From Actinomycetes bacterium (lineage in GTDB: Bacteria > Actinomycetota > Acidimicrobiia > Acidimicrobiales > RAAP-2), in contig JAKAZC010000046.1 in assembly GCA_021826655.1 (NCBI GenBank), positions 1 to 11,924 of the forward strand: DNA of 11,924 nt. Direction: 5' to 3'. A program made the translations under genes and the position numbers. Below are positions 1 to 6,437 of this stretch, one piece after another. Each line of letters opens with the position of its first letter. The first letter of the stretch is position 1. Below the pieces are notes generated by a model, which did no database searches, was not told the DNA's origin, and worked only from the letters and a program-made list of their open reading frames with translations.

Positions 1-554
1 GTCGAGGCGGGCGTGGTGTCCGACGGCTTGAGCACCATGGCGTTGCCCGCCGCGATGGCGGGCGCCCACTTCCACACCGCCATCATCATCGGGTAGTTCC
101 ACGGCGTGACGGCGGCGCACACACCGATCGGCTCCCGTCGGACCATCGAGGTGTGGTCGGCGAGGTACTCGCCGGCCGCCTTGCCCTCCAGGTGCCGGGC
201 CGCACCGGCGAAGAACCGGATCTGGTCGACCATCGGGGGGATCTCCTCCGACAGGGTCACGGCCACCGGCTTGCCGGTGTTCGCACTCTCGACCGCGACG
301 AGCTCCTCGGCTCGCGACTCGATGGCGTCGGCGATCCGGAAGAGGGCCAGGCTTCGCTCGGACGGAGTGGCGTCTCGCCAGCCGGGGAACGCGGCCGCGG
401 CCGCGGTCATCGCCGCGTCCACGTCGTCGGCGTCGGACACCGGGGCCTCCGCGTAGACCTCGCCCGTGCTCGGGTCGACCAGCTCCGACGTGATCCCCGA
501 CCGGGTCCCGACGTGAGCGCCCCCTACGAAGTTCGACAGGCGCTCGGTGCTCAC
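1..554 (-). CDS. gamma-aminobutyraldehyde dehydrogenase-like NAD(P)-dependent aldehyde dehydrogenase, N-terminal part
   Basis: The N-terminal 184 residues of an aldehyde dehydrogenase are visible; the gene runs off the left edge. The family oxidises aldehydes to carboxylic acids with NAD(P)+ in the cytoplasm. The sequence shows the conserved TPWNYPMMM block (PWNY at about residues 151-154) and the cofactor-binding AGNAMVLKPSD block (lysine about 176). The catalytic cysteine and glutamate lie beyond the window. From memory, the run after PWNY closely resembles actinobacterial gamma-aminobutyraldehyde dehydrogenases (PatD/PuuC type), so an aminoaldehyde substrate such as 4-aminobutanal is likely. 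The GTG start at 554 is preceded by a good GGGGAGG ribosome site about 6 nt upstream. The gene is divergent from the Lrp-aminotransferase-oxidoreductase unit, which could supply its aldehyde. Membership of the superfamily is certain; substrate is inferred from similarity and context. Confidence 0.93.
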   Translation of the reverse strand, partial: MSTERLSNFVGGAHVGTRSGITSELVDPSTGEVYAEAPVSDADDVDAAMTAAAAAFPGWRDATPSERSLALFRIADAIESRAEELVAVESANTGKPVAVTLSEEIPPMVDQIRFFAGAARHLEGKAAGEYLADHTSMVRREPIGVCAAVTPWNYPMMMAVWKWAPAIAAGNAMVLKPSDTTPAS

Positions 555-836
555 GTTGGTCCTCCCCGGAGGTGACTGGGCGGTGACGGTCGGCCCGTCG
601 ATGGTGGATGTGCAGGCGGGACCTGCCGATGGGGTGTCATCGTGTCCTATCGTGGCCCGTCTGACAAGTGTTTTCGGAAAATTCCTCGAGAACAACCACG
701 GAAACCGCTTGTTTTTCCTTCAGATTCCACGTTAACTGTGCGTTGACTGCGAGAGCTGGCCAGGCTGGACGATGGCGAACCACGACCACGACGGAACCGG
801 GGACACCCTGTCCGTCGTCAACGGAAAGGACCAGAT
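555..836. promoter_or_regulatory. divergent intergenic region with A/T-rich candidate Lrp-type operator and promoters
   Basis: This 282-nt spacer separates the aldehyde dehydrogenase from the regulator gene and holds no convincing ORF. A sharply A/T-richer island runs from about 662 to 748. It contains TTTTC-G-GAAAA at 671-681, the overlapping GGAA-AA-TTCC at 676-685, and GGAAA-N9-TTTCC at 700-718. Repeated GGAAA/TTTCC half-sites spaced about three helical turns apart are the sort of site Lrp/AsnC proteins bind. Candidate promoter elements are TTGACT at 743-748 for the plus strand and, on the minus strand, TTGTCA (662-667) 17 nt from a weak CACGAT (639-644). The -10 boxes are poor matches, so promoter positions are tentative. 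Confidence 0.45.
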
Positions 837-1310
837 GTGACCTCCACCGTTCCCTCGATCGCCGGGCTGCTCGACGACGTGAACAAGGCGATCGTCGAGC
901 AGCTCCAGCAGGACGGGCGTCGCACCTACGGCTCGATCGCCGAAGCCGTCGGGCTGTCCGAGGCCGCCGTCCGCCAGCGCGTCCAGAAGATGCGCGACGC
1001 CGGCATCATGCAGATCGTGGCCGTCACCGACCCGCTGCAGGTCGGCTTCCGGAGCCAGGCCATGGTCGGGATCCGTGCCGACGGCGACGCCCGTGAGGTG
1101 GCGGACCGCCTGACCGAGGTCGACGACATCGACTACGTGGTCATGGTCACCGGCACCTTCGACATCCTCGTCGAGCTGGTGTGCGAGGACGAGGACCACA
1201 TGCTGGACCTGCTGAACGGTGTGATCCGCCAGATCCCGGGCGTGCGCAGCACCGAGATGTTCATGTACCTGAAGTTGAAGAAGCAGACCTACACCTGGGG
1301 GACGCGATGA
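837..1310 (+). CDS. Lrp/AsnC family transcriptional regulator
   Basis: A 157-aa protein of normal Lrp/AsnC length. Residues about 11-60 form the winged helix-turn-helix: the helix after GRRTYGSIAEAVGLSE leads into the recognition helix AAVRQRVQKMRDAG. Residues about 70-150 form the RAM (ligand-binding, oligomerising) domain, including the block MVTGTFDILVELVCED and the C-terminal strand pair. The family binds DNA as dimers to hexadecamers and senses amino acids or related metabolites. The start is GTG at 837 with GGAAAGGA (823-830) 6 nt upstream; an ATG at 835 reads straight into a stop. Its TGA overlaps the ATG of the aminotransferase, so the two are translationally coupled. Position suggests local control of this amine-catabolism locus and of the divergent dehydrogenase. 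The effector is unknown; an amine or its amino-acid product is the obvious guess. Confidence 0.93.
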   Translation: MTSTVPSIAGLLDDVNKAIVEQLQQDGRRTYGSIAEAVGLSEAAVRQRVQKMRDAGIMQIVAVTDPLQVGFRSQAMVGIRADGDAREVADRLTEVDDIDYVVMVTGTFDILVELVCEDEDHMLDLLNGVIRQIPGVRSTEMFMYLKLKKQTYTWGTR

Positions 1311-2680
1311 CCGAGTACTCGAGCGACCAGCTGCAGGCGAGTGCCCACCGCCACCTGTGGATGCACTTCACCCGCATGTCGGGCGACCTTCCGGGTGCGG
1401 AGATCCCGGTGATCACCCACGGCGAGGGTGTCTGGGTCTACGACCAGCACGGAAAGCGCTACCTCGACGGCTTGTCGGGCCTGTTCACCAGTCAGCTCGG
1501 GCACGGCCGTATGGAGCTCGTCCAGGCGGGTGCCGAGCAGGCGGCCAGGCTCGCCTACTTCCCGGTCTGGAGCTACGCCCACCCGAAGGCGGTGGAGCTG
1601 GCCGAGAAGATCGCCAGCCTGGCGCCGGGTGACCTCAACCGCATCTTCTTCACGACCGGTGGGTCCGAGGCGGTCGAGTCGGCGTGGAAACTGGCCCGCC
1701 AGTACTTCAAGCTCATCGGCCAGCCTGAGCGCTACAAGGTGATCAGCCGCAACATCTCCTACCACGGGGCCACCATGGGCGCCCTGTCGATCACCGGTGT
1801 GACAGAGATCCGCACGCCGTTCGAGCCGCTGGTACCGGGTGCCTTCAAGGTCCCGAACACGAACTTCTACCGGGCACCGTACTTCGAGGACGACGAGGTG
1901 GCCTTCGGTCGGTGGGCGGCCGACGCCATCGAGCAGGCCATCCTGGCCGAGGACCCGGCGACGGTCGCTGCCGTGTTCCTCGAGCCGGTGCAGAACGCCG
2001 GGGGTTGCTTCCCTCCGCCCCCGGGCTACTTCCGGCGGGTCCGTGAGATCTGCGACCGCCACGGCGTCCTCCTCGTCTCCGACGAGGTGATCTGTGCCTG
2101 GGGACGGCTCGGGCACTTCTTCGGCGCCGAGCGCTACGACTACGAGCCGGACATGATCACCATGGCCAAGGGGCTCACCAGCGGCTACTCGCCCCTGGGC
2201 GCGCTGGCGGTGAGCGATCGCATCATCGAGCCCTTCCTCGCCGGGTCGAGCTTCCTGCACGGGATCACGTTCGCCGGGCACCCGGTGAGCGCCGCAGTGG
2301 CCCTGGCCAACATCGACGTGTTCGAGAAGGAGGGGATCCTGGACAACGTCCGCGAGCACGAGGCCGAGTTCAAGGCATCGCTCGACACGCTTCGGGACCT
2401 GCCCATCGTGGGCGACGTCAGGGGCGCGGGCTACTTCTACGGCATCGAGATGGTCAAGGACAAGGACACCAAGGAGACGTTCGACGACGACGAGGCCGAA
2501 CGACTGCTCCGCGGGTACCTGTCCGGTGCCCTCTACGAGTCCGGCTTGATCTGCCGGGCCGACGACCGGGGTGACCCCGTCATCCAGCTCGCGCCGCCAC
2601 TCACCTGCGGCCCCGAGGAGTTCGCCTATATCACCGAGCGCCTCCGCGCCGTCCTGACCGAGGCGTGGAAGCAGATCTGA
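1307..2680 (+). CDS. class III PLP-dependent aminotransferase, putative putrescine/omega-amine transaminase
   Basis: A 457-aa class III (omega) aminotransferase of full length. It shows the PLP-phosphate motif TTGGSEAVESAWKLARQY (about 116-133), the stacking-aromatic region SYHGATMGALS (about 151-161), the cofactor aspartate in LLVSDEVICAWGR (D259) and the Schiff-base lysine in ITMAKGLTSGYSP (K288). The family moves amino groups from terminal amines to pyruvate or 2-oxoglutarate in the cytoplasm. The N-terminal HLWMHFTRMS and the SYAHPKAVELA blocks match, from memory, the actinobacterial proteins linked to polyamine use rather than classical GABA transaminases. The ATG at 1307 overlaps the regulator's stop (ATGA); the frame stays open upstream only as an antisense or shadow extension. 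The adjacent oxidoreductase and aldehyde dehydrogenase support a role in converting a diamine or monoamine to an aldehyde. Exact donor and acceptor cannot be read from sequence. Confidence 0.93.
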   Translation: MTEYSSDQLQASAHRHLWMHFTRMSGDLPGAEIPVITHGEGVWVYDQHGKRYLDGLSGLFTSQLGHGRMELVQAGAEQAARLAYFPVWSYAHPKAVELAEKIASLAPGDLNRIFFTTGGSEAVESAWKLARQYFKLIGQPERYKVISRNISYHGATMGALSITGVTEIRTPFEPLVPGAFKVPNTNFYRAPYFEDDEVAFGRWAADAIEQAILAEDPATVAAVFLEPVQNAGGCFPPPPGYFRRVREICDRHGVLLVSDEVICAWGRLGHFFGAERYDYEPDMITMAKGLTSGYSPLGALAVSDRIIEPFLAGSSFLHGITFAGHPVSAAVALANIDVFEKEGILDNVREHEAEFKASLDTLRDLPIVGDVRGAGYFYGIEMVKDKDTKETFDDDEAERLLRGYLSGALYESGLICRADDRGDPVIQLAPPLTCGPEEFAYITERLRAVLTEAWKQI

Positions 2681-4068
2681 CACCCCCATCGGGCGAGGGC
2701 TACCGGCGCCTGTCGCTGTGGTGGGACGGGCTCGCGGGGCCACTGCGGGTCCGACCGGCCCTCGATGGCGACCTCACGGCGGATGTCGTGATCGTGGGCG
2801 GCGGTCTGACCGGGTTGTGGACCGCCTACTACCTGAGCGAAGCCGACCCGGGGCTGTCGATCGCGGTGATCGAGCGCGACGTTGCCGGATTCGGCGCGTC
2901 GGGGCGCAACGGCGGCTGGTGCTCCGCGCTGTTCAGCGTGTCAGAGGCGACCCTCGACAGACGCTGCGGTCCCGGTGCGGGTCGGTCCCAGCGGCTCGCC
3001 ATGCAGGCCACCGTCCGCGAGGTCGGGCGGGTGGTCGCTGCCGAGGGCATCGAGTGCGGTTTCCACCGGGGTGGCACCGTGGTACTCGCCCGGACGCCGG
3101 CCCAGCTCGCACGCACCCACCAGGAGATCGCCGATGCCCGGGACCGTGGGGTCGGCCGGGAAGATCTGGCCTTCCTCGACCCCTCCCAGGCCCGGGACCG
3201 TGTCGGCGCCACCAGCGTGTTGGGCGGGACGTTCACGCCGCACTGTGCGGCGGTCGACCCGGCCCGACTGGTCCGGGGCCTGGCCGACGTCGTCGAGCGC
3301 CGCGGCGTCCGGATCGTCGAACGGACCGCCGTGACCTCGCTCGCCCCCGGGGTGGTATCCACAACGAGGGGTACGGTCCGGGCCCGGACCGTGGTCCGAG
3401 CCACCGAGGGCTACACCCGTACACTCGCCGGTCACGAACGGGACATCGTCCCCGTCTACTCGCTGATGATCGCCACCGAGCCGCTGGACGCGTCGTTCTG
3501 GTCCGGGCACGGACTGGCCGAGCGGGAGACTGTCGCCGACCGCCGCCACCTGGTCGTCTACGGCCAACGCACCGAGGACGGCCGCCTGGCCTTCGGTGGT
3601 CGCGGTGCCCCATACCACTTCGGCTCCACGATCCGGCCCGGATTCGACAGCGACGACGGCGTGCACGAGGGGCTGCGGCGCACGCTGGTCGAGCTGTTCC
3701 CGGCACTGTCCGGGGCGGCGATCACCCACCGATGGGGCGGGCCGCTCGGGATCGCCAGGGACTGGTTCTCGTCGGTGGGCATGGACCCCGTCACGCGGTT
3801 GGCATGGGCCGGCGGCTACGTCGGCGACGGACTCTCGACCACCAACCTGGCCGGGCGCACCCTGCGCGACCTCATCATCGGCGACACCACCGACCTGACC
3901 GCACTGCCCTGGGTGAACCACCGATCGCGCGCGTGGGAACGCGAACCACTCCGCTACCTCGGGATCAACGCCGGACTCCGCCTGGCCGGGTCAGCCGACC
4001 TGGCCGAGGGGAGGGCCGGTCGCGAGACCTGGCACGCCAAGGCCCTGGGAAGGCTCGTCGGGGGCTGA
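2665..4068 (+). CDS. FAD-dependent amine/amino-acid oxidoreductase (DAO family, PuuB-like)
   Basis: A 467-aa flavoprotein of the D-amino-acid oxidase superfamily. The Rossmann fingerprint GGGLTG is at residues 45-50, followed by the ribose-binding acidic residue in VIERD (E70) and GASGRNGGW (77-85), the FAD-contacting segment typical of gamma-glutamylputrescine oxidase-type enzymes. The C-terminal WAGGYVGDGLSTTNLAGR block closes the FAD site. Expected reaction: oxidative deamination or demethylation of a secondary or primary amine. The best in-frame start is GTG at 2665, which overlaps the aminotransferase by 16 nt; there is no well-spaced ribosome site, so translation is probably coupled. 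The N-terminal YRRLSLWWDGL stretch just after it is a family feature, which supports a start this far upstream. Substrate might be a glutamylated or methylated polyamine, but the window contains no glutamate-polyamine ligase to settle it. Confidence 0.88.
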   Translation: MEADLTPPSGEGYRRLSLWWDGLAGPLRVRPALDGDLTADVVIVGGGLTGLWTAYYLSEADPGLSIAVIERDVAGFGASGRNGGWCSALFSVSEATLDRRCGPGAGRSQRLAMQATVREVGRVVAAEGIECGFHRGGTVVLARTPAQLARTHQEIADARDRGVGREDLAFLDPSQARDRVGATSVLGGTFTPHCAAVDPARLVRGLADVVERRGVRIVERTAVTSLAPGVVSTTRGTVRARTVVRATEGYTRTLAGHERDIVPVYSLMIATEPLDASFWSGHGLAERETVADRRHLVVYGQRTEDGRLAFGGRGAPYHFGSTIRPGFDSDDGVHEGLRRTLVELFPALSGAAITHRWGGPLGIARDWFSSVGMDPVTRLAWAGGYVGDGLSTTNLAGRTLRDLIIGDTTDLTALPWVNHRSRAWEREPLRYLGINAGLRLAGSADLAEGRAGRETWHAKALGRLVGG

Positions 4069-4078
4069 CGCCCGTCAG
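4065..4078. terminator. small stop-codon-spanning inverted repeat between convergent genes
   Basis: CTGAC-GCCC-GTCAG forms a 5-bp stem with a 4-nt loop. One arm contains the TGA of the oxidoreductase (4066-4068), the other the TGA of the minus-strand small gene (4075-4077). The two genes are separated by only 6 nt. There is no T tract and the stem is short, so it is at most a weak bidirectional termination or pausing element, and it may be chance. Confidence 0.25.
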
Positions 4079-4320
4079 TGCTCCCGCGGTACGCCGAAGG
4101 TGCCGTCGGTACGACCCGGGAAGATCCCCGCCACCTCGCGCACCGCAGACCGGGCGGCGTCCTCGCGACGCATCCCCGACACCTCGAGGGTGAGACGGAT
4201 GCCGGCGCCATCCCCGCGGAACCGGCTGACCCGGTTGGCCGACCGGCACACCCCGTCGAGGAACCGGGCGGTCGGCTCGTCGAGCGGCCTCGGAATGGTC
4301 ACGTCCACCTCGTAGTGCAT
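4075..4320 (-). CDS. conserved-looking 81-aa protein of unknown function, possible SOS regulon member
   Basis: I do not recognise this family. The 81-aa product alternates strand-like and helix-like stretches: MHYEVDVTIPRP, then a helix (EPTARFLDGVCRSANRV), two strands around GIRLTLEVSGM, a second helix (REDAARSAVREVAGIF) and a short tail. This beta-alpha-beta-beta-alpha order suggests a small ferredoxin-like fold. There are no membrane segments or signal peptide. Codon third positions are strongly G/C, as in a real gene. ATG at 4320 is chosen because TATGGT lies 7 nt upstream (4328-4333) with TTGGAG at 4352-4357, which predicts a leaderless transcript; ATG at 4332 in the same frame is the alternative. 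A LexA-type box sits between these promoter elements. It is divergent from the helicase. The longer upstream reading frame is antisense to the helicase gene and is not accepted. Confidence 0.7.
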   Translation of the reverse strand: MHYEVDVTIPRPLDEPTARFLDGVCRSANRVSRFRGDGAGIRLTLEVSGMRREDAARSAVREVAGIFPGRTDGTFGVPREH

Positions 4321-4327
4321 GGGTCGG

Positions 4328-4357
4328 ACCATAGCGAACACCTGTTCGCTTCTCCAA
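4328..4357 (-). promoter_or_regulatory. promoter of the 81-aa gene (leaderless)
   Basis: Read on the minus strand, TTGGAG (4352-4357) is followed after 18 nt by TATGGT (4328-4333). The predicted transcript start falls at or next to the ATG at 4320. The LexA-type box occupies the spacer between the two hexamers, which is a typical blocking position for a repressor. Confidence 0.5.
4335..4348. promoter_or_regulatory. LexA (SOS) box
   Basis: CGAAC-ACCT-GTTCG matches the half-sites of the Gram-positive/actinobacterial LexA operator (CGAAC-N4-GTTCG). Symmetry extends to AGCGAACA-CC-TGTTCGCT (4333-4350), perfect over 8-bp arms. It lies 33 nt upstream of the helicase GTG and 14 nt upstream of the small gene's ATG, between two divergent starts. 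The central bases depart from the B. subtilis consensus at one position. A UvrD-type helicase is a plausible SOS target, which strengthens the call. Confidence 0.72.
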
Positions 4358-4369
4358 CCCGGCTGCCGG

Positions 4370-4375
4370 TAGCAT
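4370..4375 (+). promoter_or_regulatory. -10 element of the helicase gene (leaderless)
   Basis: TAGCAT fits the actinobacterial TANNNT -10 pattern and ends 6 nt before the GTG at 4382, so the transcript would begin at or next to the start codon. There is no Shine-Dalgarno sequence in front of the GTG. No good -35 hexamer is seen; the expected -35 position (about 4346-4352) overlaps the right end of the LexA-type box. Confidence 0.5.
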
Positions 4376-4381
4376 CGTCCC

Positions 4382-6436
4382 GTGGCGATCCCCCCGGAGA
4401 CACCGTCGTGGGCCGACGGGCTCAACGGCGCCCAGCGACGCGCCGTGGACCACCGGGCCGGGCCCCTGCTCATCGCCGCCGGAGCCGGTACGGGCAAGAC
4501 CCGCACCCTGGTCAGCCGGCTCGCACGCATGCTGGACGACGGGGTGCCGCCCGAGCGCGTGCTGCTGGTCACCTTCAGCCGCCGGGCGGCGGCCGAGCTC
4601 ACCGCACGGGCCGGCCACCTCACCGACCCCCTGGTCGCCGGCAGGGTCGTCGCCGGGACCTTCCACGCAGTGGCCCACCGGGTCCTGAGCCGATTCGGCA
4701 CCGGGCTGGGCCTGGCCGAGCGGTTCAGCGTCCTCGGGCCGGGCGATACCCGCGACCTGCTCGCACTCGTCCGGGCGCCGGTGGCCGCCGAGTCCCGGGG
4801 CCGCTTCCCCCGGACCGAGACGGTAGGGGCCGTCTACGGCCGCACGGTCAGCGGTCATCGGCCGCTCGAGGAGACCGTCGCCCGCCACTTCCCGTGGTGC
4901 CTCGACGACGTCGACGGACTCCGCACGATCTTCACCGGCTACACCGAGCGCAAGCGGGCACAGCACACGCTGGACCTCGAGGACCTCCTCCTCTACTGGC
5001 GTGCCGCCGTCCGCGACCCGGTGGTGGGCCCGGTGGTGGCCGGGCAGTTCGACCAGGTCCTGGTCGACGAGTACCAGGACACCAACCTGGTCCAGTCCGA
5101 CATCGTTAGCGCGCTCGGTGCCCACGGGCTCGGGATCACGGTGGTCGGGGACGACGCCCAGGCCATCTACTCGTTCCGCTCGGCCACGGTTCGCAACATC
5201 CTCGACTTCCCCGACCAGTTCGCCGGCACCACGAGGATCGTATTGGCCCAGAACTACCGGTCCACCGGTCCGATCCTCGAGCTGGCCAACGCGGTGATCG
5301 CCGACACAGGCGACGGAGTCCGCACCCAACTGTGGAGCGAGGAGGCGGGCGGCACCCGGCCGTCGCTCGCCACCTGTCCCGACCAGCAGGCCCAGGCCAC
5401 CGCGGTCGGGCAGGCCATCATCGACCACTGCGAGTCCGGGGTTCCCCTGCGCGACCAGGCCGTCCTCTTCCGCGCCGGACACCACAGCGACCTCCTGGAG
5501 GTCGAGCTGCGGCGGCGGCGGATCCCGTTCGTCAAGTACGGCGGCCTACGGTTCCTCGAGGCGGCCCACGTCCGGGACCTCCTCGCCACACTCCGCATCG
5601 TCCAGAACCCGTGGGACGAACTGGCCTGGATGCGGGTGCTCCGACTCGCCCGGGGTGCGGGGCCGGCCTCGGTCGAGCGCGTCCTCGCCACGATCGGGGT
5701 CCGGACCCCCGACCGGCGGGGACCCGATCCGCTGGACGTCTTCTGCACCGATCCCGCGGGATGCGGCGGTGCCCCGGGGGCTGCCGCCGACCTGACCGTG
5801 CTGGCCGACGCGCTCGATGCCGGCCGAGGGGGTGGGCTCCCGGTCGGGGTCCAGGTCGAGACCGTGGCCGCGGCACTCGACCCGATGATCCGGCACCGCT
5901 ACGACCATCCGGAGCCACGCCTGGCCGATTTCGACGCGCTGGCCCGGGTCGCGGCCGGATCACCCACCACCGGCCAGTTCGTGGCCGACCTCACCCTCGA
6001 CCCACCGACCTCGACCGGGGACCTGGCCGGCCCGCCGGCCCTCGACGACGACTGGCTGACGCTGTCCACGGTGCATTCGGCCAAGGGCGGCGAGTGGGGC
6101 GTCGTCCACCTCATCCATGTAGCCGACGGGGCCTTCCCCTCCGACATGGCCACCGGGGACGCAGACGGGATCGACGAGGAGCGGAGGCACTTCTACGTGG
6201 CGCTCACCCGGGCGAAGCACCACCTCCATCTCTACGCGCCGCTCCGCTACCACCATGGTGACCCGTCCGGCCGGACGGACCGGCACAGCTATGCCGTGCG
6301 CAGTCGGTTCCTGCCCCCGGCGGCGGACCCGCTGCTCGAGCTCCGGGTGGTCCGGGGCGTCGACGACGTCGACCTCCCGCCAGTCGACGTGCCGCTGTCG
6401 AGCATCGTCGACGCCGAACTCGGGAGCCTGTGGTAG
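4382..6436 (+). CDS. UvrD/Rep-type superfamily 1A ATP-dependent DNA helicase
   Basis: A 684-aa 3'-5' type SF1A helicase with all core motifs in order: Q motif LNGAQRRAV (14-22), Walker A AGAGTGKT (K39), motif Ia around VTFSRRAAAEL, Walker B LVDEYQDTN (D229-E230), motif III VVGDDAQAIYSFR, motif IV LAQNYRST, motif V STVHSAKGGEW and motif VI VALTRAKHH (arginine finger R610). The family unwinds DNA in repair and replication restart. It is about the length of UvrD2-type proteins, but I see no HRDC domain or RecB nuclease motif at the C-terminus. The helicase core is otherwise intact. GTG at 4382 is favoured by the -10 box 6 nt upstream. A LexA-type operator just upstream suggests DNA-damage induction. 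It converges on the aquaporin gene with a single base between their stop codons. The precise paralogue (PcrA/UvrD1, UvrD2 or another) is not settled. Confidence 0.93.
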   Translation: MAIPPETPSWADGLNGAQRRAVDHRAGPLLIAAGAGTGKTRTLVSRLARMLDDGVPPERVLLVTFSRRAAAELTARAGHLTDPLVAGRVVAGTFHAVAHRVLSRFGTGLGLAERFSVLGPGDTRDLLALVRAPVAAESRGRFPRTETVGAVYGRTVSGHRPLEETVARHFPWCLDDVDGLRTIFTGYTERKRAQHTLDLEDLLLYWRAAVRDPVVGPVVAGQFDQVLVDEYQDTNLVQSDIVSALGAHGLGITVVGDDAQAIYSFRSATVRNILDFPDQFAGTTRIVLAQNYRSTGPILELANAVIADTGDGVRTQLWSEEAGGTRPSLATCPDQQAQATAVGQAIIDHCESGVPLRDQAVLFRAGHHSDLLEVELRRRRIPFVKYGGLRFLEAAHVRDLLATLRIVQNPWDELAWMRVLRLARGAGPASVERVLATIGVRTPDRRGPDPLDVFCTDPAGCGGAPGAAADLTVLADALDAGRGGGLPVGVQVETVAAALDPMIRHRYDHPEPRLADFDALARVAAGSPTTGQFVADLTLDPPTSTGDLAGPPALDDDWLTLSTVHSAKGGEWGVVHLIHVADGAFPSDMATGDADGIDEERRHFYVALTRAKHHLHLYAPLRYHHGDPSGRTDRHSYAVRSRFLPPAADPLLELRVVRGVDDVDLPPVDVPLSSIVDAELGSLW

Positions 6437-6437
6437 G

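Noticed and set aside
1289..2743. 484-aa open frame on the minus strand
   Set aside because: It is fully antisense to the well-supported aminotransferase; its composition (runs of V, G, R, D, H) is typical of a shadow frame in high-GC DNA and shows no motif.
4321..4701. N-terminal extension of the 81-aa gene to 208 aa
   Set aside because: The extra residues are antisense to the helicase N-terminus, including its Walker A region, and would read through the LexA box and both promoters.
3965..5485. 506-aa open frame on the minus strand
   Set aside because: Antisense to the helicase and the oxidoreductase end; no recognisable domain. The real small gene at 4075-4320 lies in a different frame.
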